Shown one piece after another: positions 12,081 through 23,445 of a stretch of DNA of 64,000 nucleotides; within the stretch, counting starts at the first letter, position 1; the number at the start of each line of letters is the position of its first letter. Location: NCBI RefSeq assembly GCF_949628265.1, contig NC_088788.1, positions 37,018,959 through 37,082,958 of the forward strand. The letters run 5' to 3'. Source of the stretch: Cloeon dipterum. Its lineage: Eukaryota; Arthropoda; Insecta; Ephemeroptera; Baetidae. The position numbers and the translations under genes are program-made. The notes beneath the pieces are model-generated. The model was given only the letters and a program-made list of their open reading frames with translations. It was not told where the DNA came from and made no database searches.

Positions 12081-12112
12081 AAACGTCACACTTCCGTCGT
12101 TGCAAAAGCGAT
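12081..12112 (+). promoter_or_regulatory. Shared upstream motif of the lectin-like genes, copy 1
   Basis: AACGTCACACTTCCGTCGTTGCAA is repeated with few changes before the second gene at 15947-15970 (AACGTGACTATACTTCCGTT then GTTGCAA). It probably covers the transcription start or a proximal element of both genes. Confidence 0.5.
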
Positions 12113-12209
12113 GAGCCGCAGACTATTCGTCAAATGTTGGTGCTATGCGTATAGGCGGGCAGCTGTACCAGAGTTACCTCGACCTAAATTTTCAATTTTT
12201 ACTTCCAAA

Positions 12210-15200
12210 ATGACAAAAGGATTTTTATGCGGCGCCAGCACATTGATAATCGTCTTTGTTATATCATTACATGTACGTAAATCTGAAGAAAGTTGTCTTT
12301 ACAGTGACTACAATGTTTCATTTTTAGGTCTCAAATTGCGTAAATGGTCTGTATATTATTTATTTACCATAATATTCATCCAGGATTATTTATTTCAGAT
12401 TGTGGATACACAAGAAAAGTGTATATCAATTATTGTATTGCGCAATGCTTAAATCTGACGGAAAACTTAAGTAAAAAATGCTTCATACACGAGAAATCTG
12501 GAGAAGGAATTGACTACGACGTATCTGTTTCCATTTAAAAAAAGCTTGTTTTAATAATTTTAGTGCAGGCTGCGTCATGTCCTGATTGCATGAAATTTAA
12601 TTACAATTCTCCTCGGGTAATTTCTTATTTTCCCGTCGCAATGGAACAAATTGAAAAGGTATTCTAGGCAAAAACCGTGAAAACACTTCAATCGACAGGT
12701 TTTTAGAAAAAATGTCTTTCACTTTCAAATAAATCAAAAAATTTTAAATTTTCAGTGCATGGAGTTTTCAAAAAGATGTGTAACAAAACCATTTTCTACA
12801 ACTCACCAATCCCGGTAAAAGGAACAGCAATCTATTCACACAGCATGCTTAAAATTACATTTTTAATTAGGGCAATTTCGAGAATTTTGTATACCTTTGC
12901 CACTCACAGGAAAGGCCAAGCAAACATTGGCTGCCGAAATCCATGGAAGAAATCATGTGTGTCATTCGGAACTTACGTAGGTGTAGCATTTAAATGCTAA
13001 AATAAATTTTCGACAGTGCCAATCGATCGATTGCTAACCAGCCGAATCACTCGGTCGACAATTCATCTTGCCAAAAATCGGTGGAAATGTAAAAACCTTT
13101 GGAGGTTTTTTGTTCTGAACCTGGCAAAGACTGCCATCAGAACGCCGGCGACCAAACCAATCAGTGAAAGGATCGAGCGGTTCCCTGATTGGCGACGGCA
13201 GCGACACAGCGGCAGCCGTGCAGTGGAAATGAGTCGCGGGCGTCAGGGCTGGCTGCTGGCTACTTCCGCTGGCTGTCGCTGTCACTGTTTAGTTGTGCTT
13301 TGCGCGGGTACAAATTTTCAACCCAAACCCGCACCGAACCCGCTTATTTCGTACCGCACCCAAACCGCACCCATGTCTTTTTTCAAAATTTGAACCCGCA
13401 CCAAAACGCACTACGCCAATAACCCGCAGGCCGCACCAGCAATCCCCCAGCAAATGAATGGTCATTTTTTGGCTGCAAGGAGAGGGGTCATTTTTTGGTA
13501 ACACGGGAGGGGTCATTTTTTTGGTGCAACGGGAGGGGTCATTTTTTGGGTGCAACGGGAGGGGTCATTTTTTTAATTTTTTGGTGCAACGGGAGGGGTC
13601 ATTTTTTGGGTGCAACGGGAGGGGTCATTTTTTGGGTGCAACGAGGGGGTCATTTTTTCATTTTGGTGCAACGGAAGGGGCCATTTTTTCATTTTTTTTG
13701 TGCAACGGGAGGGGTCATTTTTTGCTGCCAGCAGGGTGGTCATTTTTGCTGCTAGCAGGGAGGGTCTGTTTTTGGTGCTAGCAGGTTACAAACCCAAACC
13801 TCCACCGAACCCGCTTATTTCGTACCGCACCCGTCTTTTTTCAAAATTTGAACCATAGCACCCGCACCAAACCACACTACGCCAACCCGCGCCCGCAATC
13901 CGCCATATTGGATTTGCAAAATCTCGACCCGCACCCGCGGGTTTAATGCGGGTTTTGCGGGTTCAACCCTCAAGCCCGCGACCCGCGCAAAGCACTACTG
14001 TTTAGCTACCGTCATTAAAGACCGTCTTTGACGAAGGTTCTGAGCAAACCAATCGATTCTTTTTTTACTCTTTTTATCCCTGTCCGAGGACCGGGAAGGG
14101 CGCGCACTGCACTAGCACGAATGCTGAAACCCGGGTCCCAATAACACCGCGAACGGATAACATGGGCTCACCAGGCCGCACAGGGACCCAGCCCACTCAA
14201 GGGCCACTTGCCTCCGCACCGAGGACTGCATTGAAACGCTAGACATTCGTCCCGTGAAGCCAAATCACGCATGCTGGAAAGGTGCAAACCAGCAAGTAGC
14301 GAGTCGGCGCCGGTGCGCCTCCCAGCCCGTTGAGCAATTTGAGCAATTCGAGTAACTAAACTAACCACTTTTTGCCATCTCTGACATTGGGTAGCCAGTA
14401 TTAGATCTCCGAACTGCTCAAATACCTCCCATTGCTTTGACACTCCTGAGAATGCCTTAACAATGCGAGCCAACGGGCTGGTTGTTCTTGAGGGTCAAAT
14501 TAAGTGAAGTGGATATTTATTTCCGACCAAAAATGCAGCGCGACGTGCGAAGCTGAAGTAGAACTTTTTTTTCCCGCCAAAACAATATGAACGCGAGAAG
14601 TATAGCACTCGCAAAAAGACCGCTTGTCTTGACTTCTTTGTCAGATCCAGCCAGTTTTGACGCACGCGCATTTTTCACATTCGTATTGTTTTGGCGGGAA
14701 AAAGTTATACTTGTGCTACGCACGTCGCGCTGGACTTTTTAGTCGGAAAAAATATCCATTTAACCTAATTCGACCCTCAAGATTCGATTGGTGTGCGCAG
14801 AAACTTCGTCAAATGCGTTATTTAAGTCAAAAAGCCAATCAGAGATCCACTTCCTTCTCTGCGATTGATCATCAATGCTTTTGCCGCCAAATTAACGGTT
14901 TTTACGTATCAGCCTTCTCAGCCAAAGATTACCACAACCAAGTGATTCGGCTGGCTTACCTAATTTGACCTGCGACCTGCAGCAATCGATTGGCCAAAAA
15001 ATAAATTCTTCGTGCTACTTTAATGTATTTGATTGCGTTTTTTCAGCGGAAGGGTTTTATAAACATGCATTGTGGGTAATAGCGCAGAAGAACTACTGCC
15101 AATCAACATTTTCCTTTTGCAGCATGCCGCATGATGACAATTATGTCAAGTTTAATTCAAGTTTACTTCCATGGGCGCCAAAAGCCTTTAACAGCACAAG

Positions 15201-15324
15201 AGAAAAATCTTTTGCCTGTCTTAGTATAACGTACAAAATTGTAAACAAAACAGATTTCCTGAGTCTAGAGTTTCAAGAAAAAAATTGTTCTTCGACGGCA
15301 CTTGGCATTTGTGAAGTAATTTAG
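12210..15324 (+). CDS. C-type-lectin-like secreted protein 1
   Basis: Seven exons can be placed: 12210-12303, 12399-12520, 12569-12616, 12668-12698, 12756-12814, 12871-12976 and 15047-15324, totalling 245 residues. All junctions except the first are fixed by exact parallels in the neighbouring gene. A signal peptide (STLIIVFVISLH) leads into a cysteine-rich module with CIAQC and SCPDC. A C-type-lectin-like domain follows, from MCNKTIFY through LWVIAQKNYC, LPWAP and CLSITYK to the closing ALGICEVI. The calcium and sugar motifs EPN, QPD and WND are absent, so it is probably not a classical sugar binder. Such secreted insect proteins are usually placed in immunity or recognition, which is not shown here. 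The first junction is less certain: the neighbour has an extra intron there. The last intron is 2070 bp, against 57 bp in the neighbour, because mobile elements have inserted. Confidence 0.85.
13293..13997. mobile_element. Non-autonomous hAT-type MITE with internal minisatellite, 705 bp
   Basis: The termini TTGTGCTTTGCGCGGGT (left) and TAGTGCTTTGCGCGGGT (right, complement) differ at one position over 17 bp. Both sides carry the exact 8-bp duplication CTGTTTAG (13285-13292 and 13998-14005), the hAT target-site length. CCCGCACC/GGTTTGCGGG phrases repeat near both ends. The sequence AACCCGCTTATTTCGTACCG occurs on each side of the central minisatellite, so the core looks like an expansion between two direct repeats. 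Confidence 0.88.
13460..13785 (+). repeat. Minisatellite, about 26-bp unit, about 11 copies
   Basis: Tandem copies of GGGTGCAACGGGAGG followed by GGTCATTTTTT run head to tail with variable T tracts. Later copies drift to GCTGCCAGCAGG and GCTGCTAGCAGG. The array lies inside the hAT-type MITE. Open frames through it are a by-product of the period. Confidence 0.9.
14064..14485. repeat. Dispersed repeat R1, copy 1
   Basis: It interrupts the left arm of FB-A. The uninterrupted arm at 51811 reads ATTCTTTTGAGGGTC, where this copy has ATTCTTTT, about 420 bp, then CTTGAGGGTC. Its 3' part (GAAACGCTAGACATT to AACGGGCTGGTT, 14231-14482) matches 41318-41533 and 44210-44401. There is no open frame of interest. 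The class is unknown. Confidence 0.7.
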
Positions 15325-15946
15325 TAATTTCATAAAACAATATACATCTGTTATCTTGCTACAAAATCAGGCTTTTAGAATCCCTTGTGAAATTTGAGAG
15401 CGTGTTTAACATATTCTAAGAATATCCTTTTGATTTATACCTAACATAGAACTTCGAGAAGCCCATATTTCTGTACTGCTGTTTAATACAAATAAATACA
15501 AATATACATATGAAACACTGAGACTCCCATTTACTTCTGATCCTTCCTGTCTTAAAACAACAAGTGATTATATAATGTTTCCGTTTAAAAACCTAGTTTA
15601 TAAAACCACTATATCAACATGAGGTCTGGAATTTGAGTGTTTGAACTTGTCACGTTACATTCATTTGAATCATACTTAAATTGCTGTGAACAATTAATCA
15701 GGAAGAAATTGGATTCATCATTTTTTTTCAAGTTTACACAGTACTTAATTGAAAATGATTAAATTTAAAAGTAATTTGTCACTTAATCTAGAACATATAT
15801 GTATAATTTAGGTCTGGAACTTACTTGGGAAAGTCTGTAAATTATTAGTATACCAAGTAGCGGAGAAATCGACCACAGCTGTTGAAAAACGTAGGTGCAT
15901 GTCACTATGCCGTCATAGAAAAAATACGCAGCAAACTGAAAACGTG
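15325..15946. other. Spacer between the two lectin-like genes
   Basis: AT-rich sequence holding the 3' end of gene 1 and the promoter side of gene 2. No further coding sequence is seen. Confidence 0.6.
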
Positions 15947-15970
15947 ACTATACTTCCGTTGTTGCAATAG
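15947..15970 (+). promoter_or_regulatory. Shared upstream motif of the lectin-like genes, copy 2
   Basis: This is the counterpart of 12081-12112, about 30-55 bp before the start codon of the second gene. Conservation between the copies is higher here than in surrounding spacer. Confidence 0.5.
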
Positions 15971-16000
15971 CGAACAATAAAATATTTTTCGTCCGCCAAA

Positions 16001-17125
16001 ATGTTGAAAATGAGTACGTACGGCGCAAGCAAAATTTTCCTCCTGATTTTCTTGCAAGTATATTCTGAATTCATGAAGCTAACTTTTTAAGTGCGTCTCT
16101 ATTTTTCAGGTTGAACATTACGGAGCAGAAACGTGTTTGAATACCAAATTTGTATGTAAATGTTTAAGTAGTTAAAATTTTGTTTTAGGTTTTTAATTAC
16201 AATGAGCTCGTCAAATTGTGCATCGCCCATTGCTTTAATTTGACGACGAATGGTGCAAGTCAAAGATGCAACATGCACGAAAAAACTGGAGAAGCGTTGG
16301 ATGAATACGTTATAAAAGAATTCCCCCCCCCCCCCCACAGTATTAATAATTTATTTTCAGACTTCGTCTTGTCCTGACTGCCTAACATTAAACTTCAACT
16401 CTGCCCAGGTAATTTGCATCTAAACATCGATCCGTTCGTTTATGGAAATTATGTTTAACTTTATAGGCTAAAACCATGAAATCACTTAATTCTGCAGGTA
16501 GGATCAATTTTTAGATTTTTGTTTTTTTTTACTAAAAAATATTAACATATTTAGTGGCAGGCACTTTCAAAAAGATGTGCAACAAAACCATTTATTACGG
16601 AACAGCTCTTCCGGTATGATTGATCGCATTCAATGTGCTGCTTGTAATTAATGAATTTGATTTTAATGTTAGGTCGACTTTGAGAAAGTGGCTTACTCTT
16701 GCAATTTGCTGATCAGACCAAGCACTCAGTGGGTCCCTGAAACCCCGGACGAGATTAAATGCGTCATCCTGAATCTGCGTGAGTTACGAATGAGCACAGG
16801 CAATCCAGCAGAAAAATGGCAGGTTTAATTTTCAGCGGAAGAATATCGTAAAGCATCAGCTTATTTGTGGGTGATCGCGCAGAGAAACTACTGCAGGAAG
16901 AAATTTTCGTTCTGCGGTTTGCCGAATGACAGATACGTTGCTCTCAATTCGAGTCTTCTTCCTTGGAACCAAAACAACGCCACTAGCGACAGCACGTCCG
17001 CTAAAAACTTCAAGTGCGTCAGAATTAATTACAAATTGGCAAACAAAACTGAGTTCCAAAGTTTGCAATTTCAAGAAGTTAGTTGCAAGTCTACAGCGCT
17101 CGGCGTTTGCCAAATAATTAATTAA
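16001..17125 (+). CDS. C-type-lectin-like secreted protein 2
   Basis: Eight exons: 16001-16057, 16110-16151, 16189-16308, 16361-16408, 16467-16497, 16555-16613, 16673-16778 and 16836-17125, giving 250 residues. A signal peptide (KIFLLIFLQ core) precedes a cysteine module with CIAHC, a cysteine near RCNMHEK and SCPDC. The C-type-lectin-like domain runs from MCNKTIYYG through YSCNLL, LWVIAQRNYC, FSFC, LPWNQ and FKCVRINYK to ALGVCQII. No EPN, QPD or WND motif is present, so calcium-dependent sugar binding is doubtful. Several N-glycosylation sites (NKT, NSS, NAT) are visible. ATG at 16010 is an alternative start. The exon plan and phases match gene 1 apart from one extra early intron. The third intron is 52 nt, opens GTTATA, and contains a run of 14 C. 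Confidence 0.88.
16323..16336 (+). repeat. Poly-C run inside a short intron
   Basis: Fourteen consecutive C lie 15 nt inside the 52-nt intron 16309-16360 of lectin-like gene 2. Such runs change length easily; here it occupies over a quarter of the intron. Confidence 0.95.
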
Positions 17126-20100
17126 TCGTCAATCTGAGGTGCGGTTTCTATGTTTCTACCTACAATTGATTTATTTGATGACTTGAGAATCTGGTTTTTT
17201 GATGTGGATGATGTGGACCTTTTATTGTTAAAATCAGCTTGCAGATTCAAACAATTTGCAACTTCTCTCAATGATTGATTGTACTTGCAAAAGATTTACT
17301 CATAGTCAGCATTCACTTTTGTTAATAATTAATTGAATGGTTCATTTTTTGTATGAGTGCTTATGTGTAATTAGTTGGAGTTTCGTCGGAATGTAATTAC
17401 GTTATTTTATGTACTACCTTACTAAGAAACAAATATAATGAAATGAAATAATATCGTTCTAATTCGAGACTTGATTTTTTTAAACTCTTCTTGCCCTTTT
17501 AGTTAGAGCGTCATTTAATAAAAATGAAATTAAAACATTAAGGATGCCGCGTTGCGGAGGAAAACATTTTAGACTGAGCAACGTGTACAGCCTTTTTTGC
17601 ATGGCTCGATGCGGCACAATGGAGGGTTTATTTGGCACTGCTGACAGAAGAGTAACATTTGTTATTCACCAAGGTCTCGTTCGTGCGGAAACAAAAGCGG
17701 GCTGGATGACTTGAACGCCTGCAGCTCATGAAAAATTGCACGTGCAAATTTCCTTTGACGATGAAGCATACGTGTATTTACGCTCAGATAGATAGGCACG
17801 TCTGCTGCTGACTGAGAACAACACACAATAAATAATATCAAGTTTTTCTAACTTGAATAGAAACATTTGTCTGACACACGTGCTCACAATCAGAAGTTGA
17901 AATAAATTTACAAATAAAAAATTGAACAGTTGGTTCGGATGTTTATAAAAAAAATCTATTATGTTGAAATTTCAATTGAAATTAATTTTTTGTCTGTGAT
18001 CTACCATCTGCAGGAGTAGAAAATTTTGTTTTACAGGATGGGATATATTCAATAAATTTACTGAAAACTTACCAAATGCTGAACAAATTTATAGCCTCTG
18101 CTTGCGGTTTTTTTAGAATCAAAATTGAAAAGCTCAGCCTTATTTTTAATTCACCTTATTGTTTCAATTAATCGTATATTAGTGCAATGGCAAAATTTGC
18201 AAACACGTATTGGTGTAAAATAATTGACTATTTATTTTTCATTTTATTTGCGTATGACTACCAAATTATTGATCCCCAATTTGCCATTGCACCAATTTTC
18301 AATTAATTGTGACATTATAGCAAAAATTTTCGATTATCAACAACGTAAAACTCAGCCAGCAGTAACCGCAGCAAGCGCACTGGGCGAAATTAACAAATTC
18401 TGCTGGATGATTTGCATTATCAGGCAGCGCCAGCAGGCCAGTTGGTTCATTTGGCACGGATTAGCAACTGAGCAAATAATCCAGTTTCCACTCTCTCACG
18501 CACCGAACCGAGGGCGATAAGGCCTGCATTTGTTTGCACCGTTTCGCGTGTGTGCAGCGCAATTACAGAGGCAGGGGGTTGCTATAATTTCCACGGGGGT
18601 GGCGTTCGTTCGCGTGCCGGGGTGGCCGAGGGACCAGCATGCCAAAATTTGATTCCCGCGGCCCGCTCAGCGCGTAATAGACTAACAAGTGAAAATTATT
18701 CCCCTGATGATGGAATTTATATCATCAAAGCGAGTGAGTCATGCGCGCCACTTACATCCAACAGTTCGATATTCAATTCGCAGCCGCCGTGCGGAGCTCA
18801 TTTGAATTATTTATTGTCCTCTCGTAAAAATGCGGCGCGTGCCGCCAAAATCGTGATGATTAATTTTCCTCTGCTGTATTATTTGTACTTTTCATGTCGT
18901 CATGACGGTTTGCAGCCGTGGTAACTGTAAAATATGATTTCTTGATGCAAGGAATCCAGCAGTGAAAATGCAACAAAAACTTGGCTCCTTTCGATTTTAT
19001 ATTTAGATACAATTACACCCAGCTTTATCCAGAAGAAATTCAATTTAGTTAAATTTTTTTAATTTGTTGGGAGTTTTTTATGTAAAATTTATATATATGG
19101 TAAAAATTTTGTACAAAACATTCGATTGTCAACTGAAATAACGATTTTCCAGTGCAATTTTAGTCAAACACGGTAAATGAACAAATTTTGTCGCTGGCTT
19201 GACTGTATTTGAGCTTATCTAACGAGCGGATCGTCTGCAGCAGCACAAAGGAGCGCGCGGCGGCGGCGGCGGCGGCATCGAAACATTCACACACTTCGCC
19301 CTAATGAGCACTGTGCTTCTCACAATAACAGAAGCTAGGGAACGACCCCCTCGAGCAAGGGAGGAAAATTAAACCGTGCCCGAAGTGGAGTTTTTGACTT
19401 GTATATTTTTTGTGACTCGAGAAAAACTGTGTTTGGGGCGATGCGGCGCGTTGATAAGACGAGCCATGGGCTCGAGGCAGGAAAGGTTAAAACATCTGTT
19501 TGGAATCAGATGACCGAGAGCAGGTCTAATTTCACACAGCAACCCGGCCCGGGGGTGGCTTTTCGCGTGAGCTCAGGGTAATTGGTCGACGTCGCCGAGC
19601 ATCGCTCGGGACAATGCATCAAAAAGCGTGCGGCGGCTAATTGGGTTACGGCGCGAGGTGAAATAATTGGGCCTGAAGGGTGGTTTTCCTCCGATGCTCC
19701 ATTCGGCAACAGCTGCTAAATGCAAGCCATTATCAATTTATGGCAGCCCATCTCGTCTGAAGAAAGTAATTGTGGAAATGAGATGTGATCGTGCGGTGCG
19801 GCGCTGCGTTTAGTTGATCAGGTTTTAAGGGAGGAAAGCACGCCTCATCTCTCATGCTACGCAACGGGGAAATTGAGTGGTTTCATTTTCTGACTTTAGA
19901 TGAAAAGAACAAAATATTTCATAACAGGGAAAGTTACGTATGAGAACATCAGAGCTATGAAACGATAACTAATGATTAGTTAATTTTTATATAATTATTT
20001 TTTTAAATTTAATTTTTTTACTATTCAGTTTTCAACTTTTTAAAAAACGGACAAAGGGACAAATTGTTGTCCTGATTGTGGGAAACTTTTCAGAAAAGGG

Positions 20101-23100
20101 GAAATTTTAATTCCTGAGATAGGGGAGGTTTGAAAGTATTGAAAAAGGTTATTTTTAGTTCAGGGATAAAATCAAAATTGCATGAAAAATTGATTTTGAA
20201 CAGTTGAACATGCTGGAAGGTCATCCCTGAGTTCATACAAGACTATCAAAATAGGTAAGAAATCGAACCCTGGCGTCAGGGTAGCCCTCGGCGATCAAAT
20301 CATTAAATTTGCATGTGTTGCATCTTTACCGATGCCTAACTGGCTCTGTATTGGTTCGAACTTCAAGATTTGAAAATAGTTGGAACGGCCAGGTAAAGGG
20401 CTTTCAGGGTATGATCAATTCAGCCCTTTGGAAGCAATCAGGGTGCCCAGGAAACGCCCAGAAGTGTCGAAAATCTCAACCCCGAGTACCCATTGAGTCA
20501 AATAATTATTACTATTTTATCATTAGTGGTGAGAAATAAATATTCAGATATGCTTCAGTCTTGTCTAATCTCCGCAGTTTAGCAAAGAGGATTCTCTTGT
20601 TCAACTTGACACCGCCATCAAATTCGAATAAAACGTGCTTCGCAGCGCAAATCAAATTTAACGACGTCCTAATTCATATTGATCGTCTGCCAGACTCGTT
20701 TCCACCCACGGGGCTGTCGTCAAAAGACGATCCCATCTTTTTCCATCTCAAATACGGGCCGAAATGCTTTCTTTTCCGAGCCATTGGCTGCATGGAAAAC
20801 GCGCGGAGGGAGACGCGAATGGATAAATATAATGCGCAAAGCCGAGATAAAATGCATCTCTCGAACCCTCTCTTCCGCTCTCTCGTGCGCGCAAAAAGAA
20901 ATGCTTCTGGTCTGGCGGCGTCAAAAACGAAATTTCAATCGCGTGTAACTCCAACCGCGTCAAGTCGAGTGTGAAAACGCGCGTGTGCTTATCAGCCAGT
21001 CCAGTCACGTGGTTACACAACATTAAATTCTTTGTGTATATGCAGCTATTTATATGCCGCGTGTTTTCAAATGCAAAGAAATTACGGGCCCATTGACGGA
21101 AGGGGGACGGACATTGATGGAATATCAAGCGTGAAAAGAGTTCTGCGGCCCTGCGCTTTGATACACATACCTTGCGCCGCCAGGGGGAGGCCGGAACGTG
21201 ACTCATTGGGTTTTTAATTAAAACGCTGGCGCAGAGATGATTCCAAATTTATTCATGGCCAGTAAAAATATTAATCTTGTTTAAGCAGCACACTGCCTCG
21301 AAAAACAAAGAAAATTTCCTCCTATCAAAGTGAGCACAAAGAAGAGAATATTCGTCACGAGAAGCACAAACAACCCTTTTGTTTTTGCCCGGGCTGGCGT
21401 GTGTAATTTTATATTCCAACTGCAATTTACACACTTTAACAAAGAGACAAAAAGCGCGCGCCGGTCTGTGCGCGAGGTCTGCCGGAGAAGAGAGCGAAGA
21501 CGCTCCAACCCTTTTCATGCCGTAATGAAGACGTCCCCTTCAAGATAAATCTCGCTGGCTTTTTTTATTTTTTTTTTATATCATCCCGCTGCGCGCTGTA
21601 AAATTCCGTTCCAGGTTCCAGACGGAGCACGGCGTGTTGCTGCAACCCGCATAGTAAATTCAGGCCCGTCAAATATTTATCCTTTTCAGCAGCAGAATGT
21701 GTGGTACATTTTGCAGCATCCTTTTCGTTTGAAGCGCCGGGCCATGTGCAAACATCATGCTGCTTGCACTTCATGAATCGTCTCTCTCGTTCATCAGAGA
21801 CGATCTGCGCTAGCTTGTTCATTAGAAAAAGAAAAAAATGGACCGGCCTCCTGCTGAGCGCGAGCAAACGAAAATGAGGAAGCAGCAAAAGCTATGCTCT
21901 GGCGCCAACTCGACATTTTTATTGTCCGTGTTAGCTTAACAATCTCGTGGCAAAATAGAGAGGTTGAAGGTGAGAACTTCGAATCGTAATTTTTAAACAT
22001 CATATTTATTCAAATGGACAACGATTGAAATTAATTTGAATTGTTTAAGCAGTTTGTTTGAATAAAAATGTCTACTGGTTTTGTTCAGTGATTTCTTGCT
22101 TGATTTCGATTCCTTTCGTCGGCGTGCGAATTATGAGGTAAATTCTGGCGAAATAAATCATGATTTTCAATAAGAAGACAATTATTGATGCTCGCCGCTT
22201 GATTAGCCGATTTAAATGACACATTTAAGGAAAATATTTACAAATATTCTCAATTTTCGTTTCGTAGTTGTTGTGACATATATTTCAGCTTACCAGAAAT
22301 AAAATTCAATTAGCTCTGAACAGCTATTTAAAATCGAATAACGTCGTAATGTGCTGCTACTTTGGGGGCCGCAAATCGTGATTCAGAGCTTGCGTGCTGC
22401 ATGCGAAAGCAATGGAGTGAGTGAGCACTCAAGTAGCAAAGTTTGCTCGAAACAGCGCAGCAGCTTTTTGGCTCGCGGAATTGCAGATGTGGCGATTAAC
22501 GCTTTGAATTCGTGACCTGCTCGACCCGAGCAAAGCGGCAGCAGCGGAAGTGACCGCAAACACGTGTCGGATTTTGCTCTGCGCTGCCTTCCGTGATTTG
22601 CGAAAAGTGAATTATGTATCTGTGAGCCGGCATGGGCACGGCATGTGCAGATTACGCGGTCGACGTTGCTATTTCGGGACGCGCACCCCTCAGTTTCCGG
22701 TTGTTATATTACGCAAATTTTACTAACAGTTGGATATAGGTGTAATTAAATATTGCCTTAATCAAAATAAAAAGCTTAAAACAAAAAAAAACTGAAACTA
22801 AGGTTTTGACCGAAAATAATTAGAAAATAACCTCTAAGGTATGATATTTTCAAACTTCCTATAAAGGTATGCCGATGTTTTTGTTTTCTTTCGAGGCACT
22901 ACCACCGTGTAATAATAAAAACAAGGCGTTCTGCCTTCAAAGTGCAAAAAATGTGACAGGAAATTCCGTTTTCTCCGTGCAAGAAGAAACTTGAAAGTTT
23001 GTTTACTCCCGATGGGGCCGTCTGGTGCTAAGAGAGTAAGCGCTGCTGGTAATTAAATTAGCATAAAAATCTGGTCCGTCGGCTCGGCGAGCGAGTGAGC

Positions 23101-23302
23101 GAGCTATATAGCAATTCGCACCGCCGCTGCAATACATATATGGCCCAGATGGCAGGGCGGAATTCGGACCAAACGAACTGGCAGCTTCCATCCTGCGTCG
23201 ACCGTCGACGGCGTCGACCGCCCATCTCAATCATCCGCGTGCAGGCAAGAAAACCAGCTTATGAGCTCCATCAATCACGAGGCAACACACACGAAATTAC
23301 CT
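17126..23302. other. Long non-coding stretch, nothing recognised
   Basis: About 6 kb without a recognisable exon, RNA gene or mobile element. Composition alternates between AT-rich parts (17900-18200, 19900-20200, 22720-22800) and GC-rich islands (18550-18900, 19200-19850, 20640-21240). A short (GGC)n run lies near 19258-19275. Open frames here lack family resemblance. Confidence 0.55.
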
Positions 23303-23445
23303 CCCACCAAGAAATTGGACAAGTTTTGACGAGTCAGACGAGACGGACCGGTGTGGACCAGTTTTGGACGGTCCAAATCCGGTGCTTAAACTCGTCCTCT
23401 TTGTCCTGTCCAATAGTGGATGAGTCGAGTCAAGACCAGTTTTAG

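Larger units (their letters stand above)
13018..14994. mobile_element. Foldback element FB-A with two nested insertions
   Basis: Long inverted arms run inward from GCCAATCGAT at 13018 and its complement ending near 14994. Paired blocks include CAGCCGAATCACT (about 13040 and 14945), TTTGACGAAG (14025 and 14800), GAGGGTC plus GTGGATATTTATTTCCGAC (14491-14524 and 14746-14780), and GCGCGACGTGCG followed by TCCCGCCAAAACA near the centre. The left arm is interrupted by the hAT-type MITE at 13293-13997 and by repeat R1 at about 14064-14485. It almost fills the last intron of the lectin-like gene. One arm fragment occurs again at 51811-51900. No transposase is present. Confidence 0.7.

Noticed and set aside
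13289-13858. Open frames rich in GHF/GSFF repeats
   Set aside because: They follow from the 26-bp minisatellite period and occur in several frames and both strands.
14965-15324. A separate single-exon gene at this place
   Set aside because: A clean acceptor (TTTTTTCAG before 15047) and phase match exon 6 of lectin-like gene 1, and the neighbouring gene has the same junction. It is the last exon of that gene.
20255-20285. tRNA-like B box on the minus strand (GGGTTCGATTTC)
   Set aside because: No A box at proper distance and no acceptor stem pairing; not a tRNA, at best a SINE trace.
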